Shown: one piece after another, positions 1 through 7,700 of the stretch
How the letters are laid out: each line of letters starts with the position of its first letter
Position numbering within the stretch: the first letter of the stretch is position 1
Source: an uncultured Caulobacterales bacterium
Lineage (GTDB): Bacteria; Pseudomonadota; Alphaproteobacteria; Caulobacterales; Maricaulaceae
NCBI GenBank assembly: GCA_937923115.1
Contig: CAKZTE010000003.1
Span: forward strand, 1 to 36,326
Reading direction: 5' to 3'
DNA: 36,326 nucleotides
Notes under the pieces: generated by a model
Seen by the model: the letters and a program-made list of their open reading frames with translations, nothing else
Told to the model about the DNA's origin: nothing
Databases searched by the model: none
Program-made: the position numbers and the translations under genes

Positions 1-16
1 AACGCGGGAAATTTGG

Positions 17-433
17 TCATCTTGATGTTTCCCTCACCCCACGTGCCGTTTTTATGACCGCCTCTGTCTTTGGCCACATACCCAGCGCGCTTATCTTATC
101 AGGCGCGGTAAACTCAGCTTTAGCCGCGTCATCGCCGGCGCACGGCTCGCCGCTTATCCATTCGGCCGCGTAGTCATGCAGGCGGTAGTGATAACCATCG
201 AATTCAGCAAGTATGACCTCGACCTTTGGCCCTAATGCGGCGCGCACGCCTGTTTCCTCATAAAGCTCGCGCAGGGCGGCTTGCGCTTCGCTCTCGCCCG
301 CTTCTATGCGCCCGCCCGGAATGGACCACTCGCCTTTTCGCGGCGCTGTGCCGCGCTGAATCAGCAGCACGTCATCGCCGCGAAAACAAATCACCCCAAC
401 GCAATCTGTATATTTATCGTCTTCTAAACTCAT
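17..433 (-). CDS. NUDIX hydrolase
   Basis: ORF with Nudix box GGRIEAGESEAQAALRELYEETG. Start reassigned to the Met of MSLEDDKYTDCVGVICFRGDDVLL at 433; the longer ORF start at 493 would overlap the divergent SRAP gene. Confidence 0.9.
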   Translation of the reverse strand: MSLEDDKYTDCVGVICFRGDDVLLIQRGTAPRKGEWSIPGGRIEAGESEAQAALRELYEETGVRAALGPKVEVILAEFDGYHYRLHDYAAEWISGEPCAGDDAAKAEFTAPDKISALGMWPKTEAVIKTARGVRETSR

Positions 434-476
434 AGCTTTCCCTACCGCGGGGGCGCGCAGCATGATAGGTAAAATC

Positions 477-1205
477 ATGTGCGGACGATTCACATTAGCG
501 GGAACCCAAGCCGAAATTGCGGCCTATTTTGGGGCTAAAATGAGTCCGCACGGCGCAGACGGCAATCCACTTTGGGATTGGGAGCCTGCCTATAATATCG
601 CGCCGACCACTGTCATTCCAATCGTCGCCTTTGATGGTCGCAAGCAGCGCAAGGTTGTTCCGATGCGCTGGGGACTGCATCCACATTGGTCCAAAGGACT
701 CCCCGAGGGAAGGCCCCTGTTTAATGCACGCCTAGAAACGGCGGCAGAAAAACCTAGCTTTCGCACGCCGTGGAAACGCCGCCGCGCCCTTATCCCTGCC
801 AGCGGCTGGTATGAATGGCTCGCTGATTTTGATGACCCCAAAGCGCCCAAACGCCCGCATTACATTCACGCCGCCAGAGGCTCTGCCGCGGGAAACGGTT
901 TTAGCGCCTTTGCGGCCCTCTGGGATCAGTGGACCGTCAATGAAGGCGTAAGCCTGCTATCATGCACAATCCTTACGACCGCCGCCGAGGGAGAACTAAA
1001 ACATCTGCACCACCGCATGCCGGTGCGCCTTCCCGAGCAAGCGTTTAACCGTTGGCTGGACTGGGATGAGAAACCCGACTGGATAATGGACAGCCATATG
1101 GGCGCGGAAGATCTTGATTATTACGAGGTAGGGCGGGCCGTTGGCAACAATAAGGCCAAAGGCGCGGCGCTGATTGTTCCTGCTGCTTTTAATCCTGAGG
1201 CGTAG
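477..1205 (+). CDS. SOS response-associated peptidase (SRAP / YedK / HMCES family)
   Basis: MCGRFT N-terminus with Cys2, plus ALIPASGWYEW and LHHRMPV motifs. Start set to ATG 477 so that Cys is residue 2; the ORF-track start at 462 would bury it. Confidence 0.93.
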   Translation: MCGRFTLAGTQAEIAAYFGAKMSPHGADGNPLWDWEPAYNIAPTTVIPIVAFDGRKQRKVVPMRWGLHPHWSKGLPEGRPLFNARLETAAEKPSFRTPWKRRRALIPASGWYEWLADFDDPKAPKRPHYIHAARGSAAGNGFSAFAALWDQWTVNEGVSLLSCTILTTAAEGELKHLHHRMPVRLPEQAFNRWLDWDEKPDWIMDSHMGAEDLDYYEVGRAVGNNKAKGAALIVPAAFNPEA

Positions 1206-2211
1206 GCTTCTGCGCGTCTGGCCCCGCCACGACTGCCGCGTCGGGCTTTGGGTTTTTGGATGTAAAATCGGCGACAACTGCGCCGCGCTTGCCTGCGGGG
1301 CGCGCTGGTCCGCGCGTGGTGTCCACACTTGTTTGGCGCTCCATCTCTGCATTTAATTCTGCGCCAACAATCACAACAAAGGCTGTCAACCAGAACCACA
1401 TTAGCAGCACTATCACAGCGCCAAGGCTGCCATAGGTCGCGTTATACTGTCCAAAATTTGCAACGAAAAACGAGAAGGCCGCAGACAACGCCAGCCAGGC
1501 TGCGGTCGTGAACGCAATGCCTGGATAGACCCAGCGCTTCTTCGCAGGGCGGCGGCTGGGGCCAAATCGGTAAAGCACGCCCGACGCAAAGGCGAACATG
1601 GCGATCAGTAATATCCAAGGCAGAGCGCGCGTTACAAGCGCCGCTGCGCCGTCAAGACGCAGGATCGTCAAGAGCGCTGGCACGCCGATAATAACGGCAA
1701 GCGCGATCCAGAGAAACAATATAGTAGAGAGAGTCATACTCGCGGCTAGCGCATAAAACTTTGCAAATCCGCGCGATTCCACTTCGCCATAAGCAATGTT
1801 CATGGCTCGCATGATAGCGCGAATTCCTGCTCCTGCCGAATAAAGCGCCACCAATAGGCCCGCAGCGATACCAACGCCGAGCTTGGCATCAGGCTGCGCT
1901 ACAACGCTGGTGATTTGTTCATTCAGCAGAACCCAAGCCTCACTTGGCATCACGCTGCTCACGCTCAGAAGCATGTCTTGCACATCAGCGGGATCTGCAA
2001 AATATCCATAAATCGATAGACAGGCCGTAATTAAGGGGAACACCGCGAGCAAGCAAAAGAACGCCACACCCGCCGCAACAACGCCGACATTATCATTGCC
2101 TATTTCGCGCCCAACACGGATGAGAATTTGCTTCCAATCCCGCGCATTAAACTTCCAAGGCCACTCAACATTGCTTTGCGGATTGGGGATTGGTTTGATT
2201 ATAGCGGACAC
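1189..2211 (-). CDS. YihY/virulence factor BrkB family membrane protein
   Basis: 340 aa, multiple TM segments, AAGVAFFCLLAVFPLITACLSIYGYFADP and YGSLGAVIVLLMWFWLTAFVVIVGAELNAEMERQ motifs. Confidence 0.9.
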   Translation of the reverse strand: MSAIIKPIPNPQSNVEWPWKFNARDWKQILIRVGREIGNDNVGVVAAGVAFFCLLAVFPLITACLSIYGYFADPADVQDMLLSVSSVMPSEAWVLLNEQITSVVAQPDAKLGVGIAAGLLVALYSAGAGIRAIMRAMNIAYGEVESRGFAKFYALAASMTLSTILFLWIALAVIIGVPALLTILRLDGAAALVTRALPWILLIAMFAFASGVLYRFGPSRRPAKKRWVYPGIAFTTAAWLALSAAFSFFVANFGQYNATYGSLGAVIVLLMWFWLTAFVVIVGAELNAEMERQTSVDTTRGPARPAGKRGAVVADFTSKNPKPDAAVVAGPDAQKPTPQD

Positions 2212-2222
2212 GGCTTAAAGGC

Positions 2223-3014
2223 TTATTTCTTTGGCGGTGGCTGCTTGCGTGAGAACACCAGCTCCGAGTCAGTGCTCTCCCCTGATACGAATTTATACCC
2301 ATCCATATTAAAGTCTTTTAGGTCGTTTGCGGTCTCGACGCGGTTATCCATAATCCAGCGTGCCATTTGGCCGCGCGCATGTTTTGCGTAATACATTAGC
2401 GCGCGAGATTTTCCGTCTTTCACATTGAGGAACTTTGCCGATAAAATGGGACGGTCCAGGATTTTTTTATCAACAGCTTTGAAATATTCATTTGACGCAA
2501 GATTCACAATGGATTGATCCTTGTGGGATTTTATATCCTCCAATAGCTGCTGCGCAATTTGGGAGCCCCAAAAATCATAAAGCGAGTCGCCGCGCTTTGT
2601 TGTAAGTTTCGTTCCCATTTCTAAGCGGTAGGGCTGTATCGCATCAAGCGGACGCAGCACGCCGTAAAGCCCTGAAAGAATTCGCAAATGGTCCTGAGCA
2701 TAGTTAAGCGAAGCGTCGCTCATTGTGTTTGCATCCAGACCCCAATAAACATCGCCGTCAAATGAGAGGGCCGCTGGCTTGGCGGAATTTGATTTACCTT
2801 CCAGATTAAAGGCTTTGAACCGCTCGGCATTGAGCTCAGCCAGATTATCAGAAATATGCATGAGCCGTTTAAGATCGTCAGCGCTTTGTTTTTTAGCGAC
2901 TCTGGCCAGTTCCACAATGTCTTTATCAAAGACGGGTTTAGTCGGCGCGAGCGACGTTTTCGGCTCGTCAAAGTTTAGTTTTTTCGCAGGGGAAAGAAGT
3001 GTCATCATAATCAT
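2223..3014 (-). CDS. yaaA: Peroxide stress protein YaaA (DUF328/UPF0246)
   Basis: MMTLLSPAKKLNF N-terminus; LSGLYGVLRPLDAIQPYRLEMGTKL; VNLASNEYFKAV. True start may be the second or third Met. Confidence 0.93.
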   Translation of the reverse strand: MIMMTLLSPAKKLNFDEPKTSLAPTKPVFDKDIVELARVAKKQSADDLKRLMHISDNLAELNAERFKAFNLEGKSNSAKPAALSFDGDVYWGLDANTMSDASLNYAQDHLRILSGLYGVLRPLDAIQPYRLEMGTKLTTKRGDSLYDFWGSQIAQQLLEDIKSHKDQSIVNLASNEYFKAVDKKILDRPILSAKFLNVKDGKSRALMYYAKHARGQMARWIMDNRVETANDLKDFNMDGYKFVSGESTDSELVFSRKQPPPKK

Positions 3015-3045
3015 ATCTCCTCCTCATAACGTCGATTTAACCGAT

Positions 3046-4434
3046 TTAAATCAGTACGCGTGGGTTCATGATATTATCAGGGTCTAGCGCATTTTTCACC
3101 GCTTTTAAAAGTGACAATTTGACAACATTTGCCCGCGCGGCCAGATCGTCTTTTTTCATAATGCCAATACCATGCTCTGCTGATATTGACCCGCCAAAGC
3201 TCTCGACCACGTCAAAGGCGATATCCGATAATTCGTCCCAGCGCGCGAGAAACGCGTCTGTTTCCATGGCTTCTGGCCGTCCAATATTATAATGGATATT
3301 CCCGTCACCAAAATGCCCGAACGCCACAGGCCGCGCGCCGGGAACCGCTTTCAAAATCGCCGTGTCCGCTTTCTTCAAGAAGTCCGGAATATCAAAAATT
3401 GGCACGGTAATATCAAGCTTCACTGAGCCGCCTAGAAACTTCTGCCCCGCGGACATATTCTCGCGAAGCGCGAGCAATTGAGCAGCTTGACTGCCTGATT
3501 GCGCGATAATCACGTCCTGTGCGAGTCCTTTTTCAAGCGCGTCCCCCAACACGGACTCAGCCAAACCGATTCCCGCCGCCTCGCTCTCAACCTCCCAATC
3601 AATCAGCGCAAACCAGCTATGCGGACCCGCAAAGGGATAGCGCTGTCCTTCAATATGAGCCGTAACAAGGTCCATGCCTATTGCGGGCATGACTTCAAAC
3701 ATAGCAAGCGCGGGATTGCCGCTCGCAAGGCCAAGTATCGCCAGTGCGTCCTGCGGCGTTTTGAGGCCAACCATCGCCCGCTGCACATGTCGCGGCTTAG
3801 GAAACAGCTTAAGGCTCGCCATCGTAATAATGCCAAGCGTGCCTTCCGCGCCGAGAAACAATCGGTTTAAATCATAACCCGTATTATCTTTGCGCAAATC
3901 GGTAAGCCCATTGAAAATACGCCCATCAGCCAAAACCGCTTCGACTCCAAATACGAGGTCTTTTGTTGTGCCGTATTTAAGTACATGCACGCCGCCTGCG
4001 TTGGTTGAAAGCACGCCGCCAACCGTGCAACTGCCCTCTGAGGCCAGCGAGAGCGGAAATTTTCGTCCGGCCTTATCAGCCGCCTCTTGCAAGGATCGCA
4101 GCGTCGCGCCGGCCTCAATGATAATGGAGTTATTGGTTGGGTTGACCGACTGCACGGCGGTCATTTTACGCAAAGACAAAAGCACTTCGCCCATTGGTAT
4201 TTGCCCGCCAACGAGACCTGTATTTCCGCCTTGTGGAACAATTTTAAGGCCGTGCAAGGCGCAAAGTTTGACGGCCTGCGCCACTTCCGAGGTATTGCGC
4301 GGGGTCAGCATGATGGGCGTATGGCCGAAATATTTGTCTCGCCACTCGGTGAGCTGCGGCGCGATTATATCGGCGTCCACGGACCAAGCGCCTTCTGGCA
4401 ATCCCTCTTGAAGGGCTTTAACACCTAAGTTCAT
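3046..4434 (-). CDS. FAD-binding oxidoreductase (GlcD / D-2-hydroxyglutarate dehydrogenase-like)
   Basis: PQGGNTGLVGGQIP FAD-binding motif, VGGVLSTNAGG, GHFGDGNIHYN, SAEHGIGIMKKD. Confidence 0.9.
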   Translation of the reverse strand: MNLGVKALQEGLPEGAWSVDADIIAPQLTEWRDKYFGHTPIMLTPRNTSEVAQAVKLCALHGLKIVPQGGNTGLVGGQIPMGEVLLSLRKMTAVQSVNPTNNSIIIEAGATLRSLQEAADKAGRKFPLSLASEGSCTVGGVLSTNAGGVHVLKYGTTKDLVFGVEAVLADGRIFNGLTDLRKDNTGYDLNRLFLGAEGTLGIITMASLKLFPKPRHVQRAMVGLKTPQDALAILGLASGNPALAMFEVMPAIGMDLVTAHIEGQRYPFAGPHSWFALIDWEVESEAAGIGLAESVLGDALEKGLAQDVIIAQSGSQAAQLLALRENMSAGQKFLGGSVKLDITVPIFDIPDFLKKADTAILKAVPGARPVAFGHFGDGNIHYNIGRPEAMETDAFLARWDELSDIAFDVVESFGGSISAEHGIGIMKKDDLAARANVVKLSLLKAVKNALDPDNIMNPRVLI

Positions 4435-5384
4435 TAACCGCTCCTATCGGCAGCTGCGCGGCGCAGGCGATCATTCACGGCCTGCCCGAGCCCGGTGCGC
4501 GGTATGGGCGCGATGGCAATGACTGACACCTCTGCGCGGTCAAGACGGCGTAGATATTCATAAAGATTGCGCGCGGCCTCTACCGTGTCGCCTTCGCGCG
4601 ATAAATTCAGCTCGCCGTCGACAGCGCCAAACCCAAGATGCGCTTCGCCCTCGCCCGAAGTCTCCGCGTTTAAGCGCACGCCGGCGCGGGGGGCATAATG
4701 GCTCGCCAGCATACCAGGCGCGCTTAAAACTTGGCTTTTAGGGGGCAAACGCAAATCAGAGATAAAAGGCGCGAAATCTTCCGCTGCAATCGTGCCGGGC
4801 CGCAGCAAGACGGCGTAGTCTTCATGGACTTCGAGCACAGTCGATTCCACCCCGCCGCGGCAAGGGCCGCCGTCAATAATAAGGTCCACGCGCGCGCCAA
4901 AATCAGCCGCAACATGGGCCGCGCGCGTGGGGCTGATGCGGCCCGAAAGATTTGCGCTCGGCATAAACAGCGAGGTTGTCCAGCCGCCCTCAATGAAAGG
5001 GCGCGACCAGCACGTATCGGGACAGCGCACAGCAATTGTCGCGAGCCAGCCGCCTGCAGTCTTGCTCAGTCCGCTCTCCTTACGCGGCAATACAAGGGTT
5101 AGCGGCCCCGGCCAAAAAGCGTCGATCAAGCGCTGCGCGAGGGGGGTAATGCGCGCCAAATCCTGCGCCCAATCTGGGCTGAGCACATGGGCAATCAACG
5201 GGTTGCGCGCGGGACGCCCCTTTAGCGCGTAGACCTTTGCCACCGCCGCGTCATTGCTGGCGTCTGCCGCGAGGCCGTAGACCGTTTCCGTTGGTAAGGC
5301 GACAAGACCGCCGCCGCGCAAAATTTCAAGCGCGCGGGCATAAGCCTCTTGCCCCTCAGGCAGGATATGTACCGTCTTGTTCAT
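4434..5384 (-). CDS. L-threonylcarbamoyladenylate synthase (Sua5/YciO/YrdC/YwlC type)
   Basis: GGLVALPTETVYGLAADA, KGRPARNPLIAHV, PSANLSGRISPT, plus C-terminal Sua5 region (PGMLASHYAPRA). Start set to MNKTVHILPEG. Confidence 0.92.
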   Translation of the reverse strand: MNKTVHILPEGQEAYARALEILRGGGLVALPTETVYGLAADASNDAAVAKVYALKGRPARNPLIAHVLSPDWAQDLARITPLAQRLIDAFWPGPLTLVLPRKESGLSKTAGGWLATIAVRCPDTCWSRPFIEGGWTTSLFMPSANLSGRISPTRAAHVAADFGARVDLIIDGGPCRGGVESTVLEVHEDYAVLLRPGTIAAEDFAPFISDLRLPPKSQVLSAPGMLASHYAPRAGVRLNAETSGEGEAHLGFGAVDGELNLSREGDTVEAARNLYEYLRRLDRAEVSVIAIAPIPRTGLGQAVNDRLRRAAADRSG

Positions 5385-5456
5385 AGCGCTAGCATAGGCG
5401 AAGCGGCGCTCGGGCTCCACATATATTAAGCGCTCACGCCATTATGACATAGCTGT

Positions 5457-6296
5457 ATGGAAATTGCGCTTGACCCATTGCCCGCGCTTGTCCATTCCAA
5501 CGCCATGACCCTTAAAGACCGCATCATATCAGAGCTAAAATTCTTGCTCGGGCTCTTCGCCTTTATCACGGTGTTTTTCACCTTTGTTTGGGGCCATTAT
5601 AAAATCCCAAGTGAAAGCATGCAGCCAACACTTGAAGTCGGCGACCACCTCTATGTCTCCAAATATGCTTATGGCTATTCTCGCTACTCCCTGCCCTTTG
5701 GTCTCGACCGCCTGCCATTCTTAAAAGACGGTAAAATCATGAGCAAGCTGCCGACGCGCGGCGATGTGGCTGTGTTTAAAAACCCGAATACGGGCATGGT
5801 AATGATTAAGCGCGTAGTCGGCCTGCCGGGGGACAGCGTGGCGATGACGGGCGGGCGGCTTATCCTTAACGGGAAAATGATAGAGCGGCAGGCAGTAGAC
5901 AACTATCTCTACCGCCAACATTCTGGAGCCTTTGGCAGCCAAAAGAAGGGCCTCGCGCGGCTCAACCCGATGGCTTGGCCGCAAGGCTCCGTTGTCGGCG
6001 TCGATGTCTACCGCGAAAGCTGGCCCGATGAAGACGGCACTCACATCATCTATGAGCAAACCGACCAAGGCCGCCTTGATAATGTTGGGCCTTTTACCGT
6101 GCCTGCGGGGCATGTCTTTTTCTTGGGTGATAACCGCGACAATTCTATCGATAGCCGCGCCGGAAACGAAGGCCCAGGCCTCGTTCCGCTCGACCACTTG
6201 ATTGGCCGCGCCGACCTCATGATGTTCAGCTTTAAGCGCTGCCCCGATGAAGAAGGTCTGTTCTGTCCGCCAAAGCGCTGGTTTAAAGGGCTATAG
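5457..6296 (+). CDS. lepB: Signal peptidase I
   Basis: PSESMQPTLEVGDHL (Ser), IKRVVGLPGD (Lys), VFFLGDNRDNSIDSR box; N-terminal TM. Start could instead be MTLKDRI at 5505. Confidence 0.95.
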   Translation: MEIALDPLPALVHSNAMTLKDRIISELKFLLGLFAFITVFFTFVWGHYKIPSESMQPTLEVGDHLYVSKYAYGYSRYSLPFGLDRLPFLKDGKIMSKLPTRGDVAVFKNPNTGMVMIKRVVGLPGDSVAMTGGRLILNGKMIERQAVDNYLYRQHSGAFGSQKKGLARLNPMAWPQGSVVGVDVYRESWPDEDGTHIIYEQTDQGRLDNVGPFTVPAGHVFFLGDNRDNSIDSRAGNEGPGLVPLDHLIGRADLMMFSFKRCPDEEGLFCPPKRWFKGL

Positions 6297-6338
6297 AACA
6301 GCAGTTTCTATAGGCGTAACGAGATTGGTAGCTAGCGG

Positions 6339-7013
6339 CTAATGCACCGTCACCCCAGACAAAAAGCCTTTGGACTTTTCGACGGACTTTGGTTTGCCGT
6401 AGACATTCACCTCGCCAACACCTTTGGCGGAGACGTCAACAGATTCGGACGCGAAAATGCTCACTTCGCCAACGCCTTTGAGGCTAACATCAGCGTCTCG
6501 GCATTCAAGGCCGCGCGCGTTGATTTCGCCCACGCCGCGCATTGACGCGTCGAGCGAGCCGCAGCTTCCGCCGATCTCAAGCTCCCCAACGCCGCTAACA
6601 TCGAGGTTAAAGCGCTCGCTATTCACGCCCATGATATCGCCTGTGCCGACACCTGTAATGTCCACGCCGTTCAGGCTCGGGAGCGCAATATCGACCCACA
6701 CTCCGTCGCGGTTACTGCGTTTTTTCTTCTTGTCCTGATCCTGATCAAGAATAAGCACGCCGTCTTTCACATAGACCTTCATATCTTCGACTTCTTTGGG
6801 CTGACCAGAGGTAAAGACCTTATAGTCCTCGCCCGCCGTAACATTTAGCCGGTAAACACCGCGAATTTCAATTTGGTCAAAATCCGCGAGATCATGAAGC
6901 TGTTCTATGTCGCCCTTTTGTGGGCCGTGATCTTCATCGTCATGAGCGCTGGCGATTGGAAAAAATGCAAGCGTTGAAACGGTAAGCAATAGGGCAAGTG
7001 ATGTGGCACGCAT
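6339..7013 (-). CDS. Secreted head-GIN / DUF2807-like protein
   Basis: Signal peptide followed by FDQIEIRGVYRLNVTAGEDYKV and five successive GVG(E/T)-containing beta-repeats. Confidence 0.8.
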   Translation of the reverse strand: MRATSLALLLTVSTLAFFPIASAHDDEDHGPQKGDIEQLHDLADFDQIEIRGVYRLNVTAGEDYKVFTSGQPKEVEDMKVYVKDGVLILDQDQDKKKKRSNRDGVWVDIALPSLNGVDITGVGTGDIMGVNSERFNLDVSGVGELEIGGSCGSLDASMRGVGEINARGLECRDADVSLKGVGEVSIFASESVDVSAKGVGEVNVYGKPKSVEKSKGFLSGVTVH

Positions 7014-7032
7014 CGGAGTCTCCTTTAAATAA

Positions 7033-7049
7033 TTATTGTTTTTCGATAA
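7033..7049. promoter_or_regulatory. Operator-like near-palindrome TTATTG-TTTTT-CGATAA (site 1)
   Basis: Read directly; the same half-sites recur at 7077-7093 with a different A/T spacer. Confidence 0.5.
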
Positions 7050-7076
7050 TATTAAAAAGGCGCCCCGTCAAGTTTA

Positions 7077-7093
7077 TTATTGAAAAACGATAA
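7077..7093. promoter_or_regulatory. Operator-like near-palindrome TTATTG-AAAAA-CGATAA (site 2)
   Basis: Read directly; second copy of the motif in the same intergenic region. Confidence 0.5.
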
Positions 7094-7102
7094 GGATTTT
7101 TG

Positions 7103-7127
7103 GGAACTTTCAGGCCGGCGCCTCGTT
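7103..7127 (+). promoter_or_regulatory. Putative EcfG-type (alphaproteobacterial general stress response) promoter
   Basis: GGAAC (7103-7107), 16 nt, CGTT (7124-7127), 31 nt upstream of the hemerythrin ATG at 7159. Matches the known sigma-EcfG consensus GGAAC-N16/17-CGTT. Confidence 0.75.
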
Positions 7128-7158
7128 GATAGGGCAAGTAAGTAAGAAGGAGACAAAT

Positions 7159-7635
7159 ATGACGACGATTTATAAAGCCCTGAAAAAAGATCATGAAAAG
7201 CACCGCGAGCTGCTAAACAAAATTGCTGAAACATCAGGCGATAGCCCAGAGCGCCGCGAGCTTTATTCAAAATTTTTCTACGACGTGAGCGCCCATGCGG
7301 CGGCAGAAGAAGAGGCCTTTTACTCCCCCCTAATGGAAAAGCCGATGGGGCAGCCCGAAGCGCGTCATTCAGTGGCAGAGCATAAACAGCTTGATGACAT
7401 CATGAAAGAACTCATGGAAATGGACATGAGTTCCACAGGCTGGCTAACACGTTTTAAAACGTTGAAGCATGATTATGAGCATCACATGCAAGAAGAAGAA
7501 AACGAAATTTTCGAGCAAGCCAAAAAATCAATTGGCAGCGATAAAGACGGCGAAATTGCCGAAGAGTTCATCGACCGCAAGGCGGCGGAGCGCAAGCTTG
7601 TTGACAAGAAAGCGGCCGACGCTTTGGCTCACTAA
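7159..7635 (+). CDS. Hemerythrin HHE cation-binding domain protein
   Basis: MTTIYKALKKDHEKHRELLNKI, HAAAEEEAFYSPL, AEHKQLDDIMKEL, HDYEHHMQEEENEIFEQA. Start set after the AAGAAGGAG ribosome-binding site. Confidence 0.9.
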   Translation: MTTIYKALKKDHEKHRELLNKIAETSGDSPERRELYSKFFYDVSAHAAAEEEAFYSPLMEKPMGQPEARHSVAEHKQLDDIMKELMEMDMSSTGWLTRFKTLKHDYEHHMQEEENEIFEQAKKSIGSDKDGEIAEEFIDRKAAERKLVDKKAADALAH

Positions 7636-7652
7636 GCTCATACCATAATGAA

Positions 7653-7675
7653 AAAGCCGGGCATTGCTCGGCTTT
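7653..7675. terminator. Intrinsic, possibly bidirectional terminator between the hemerythrin gene and clpA
   Basis: AAAGCCG-GGCATTGCT-CGGCTTT stem-loop with A/T-rich flanks between convergent genes. Confidence 0.7.
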
Positions 7676-7700
7676 ATTGTGTTTAAAATTACGCGTAAAG

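Noticed and set aside
434-476. LexA/SOS box upstream of the SRAP gene
   Set aside because: Looked for the alphaproteobacterial GTTC-N7-GTTC (or GAAC-N7-GAAC) motif in the NUDIX/SRAP intergenic region; not present.
6291-6313. Hairpin CTATAGAA-CAGCAGT-TTCTATAG at the lepB stop codon
   Set aside because: Good stem but no U-tract, and it includes the stop codon; function unclear.
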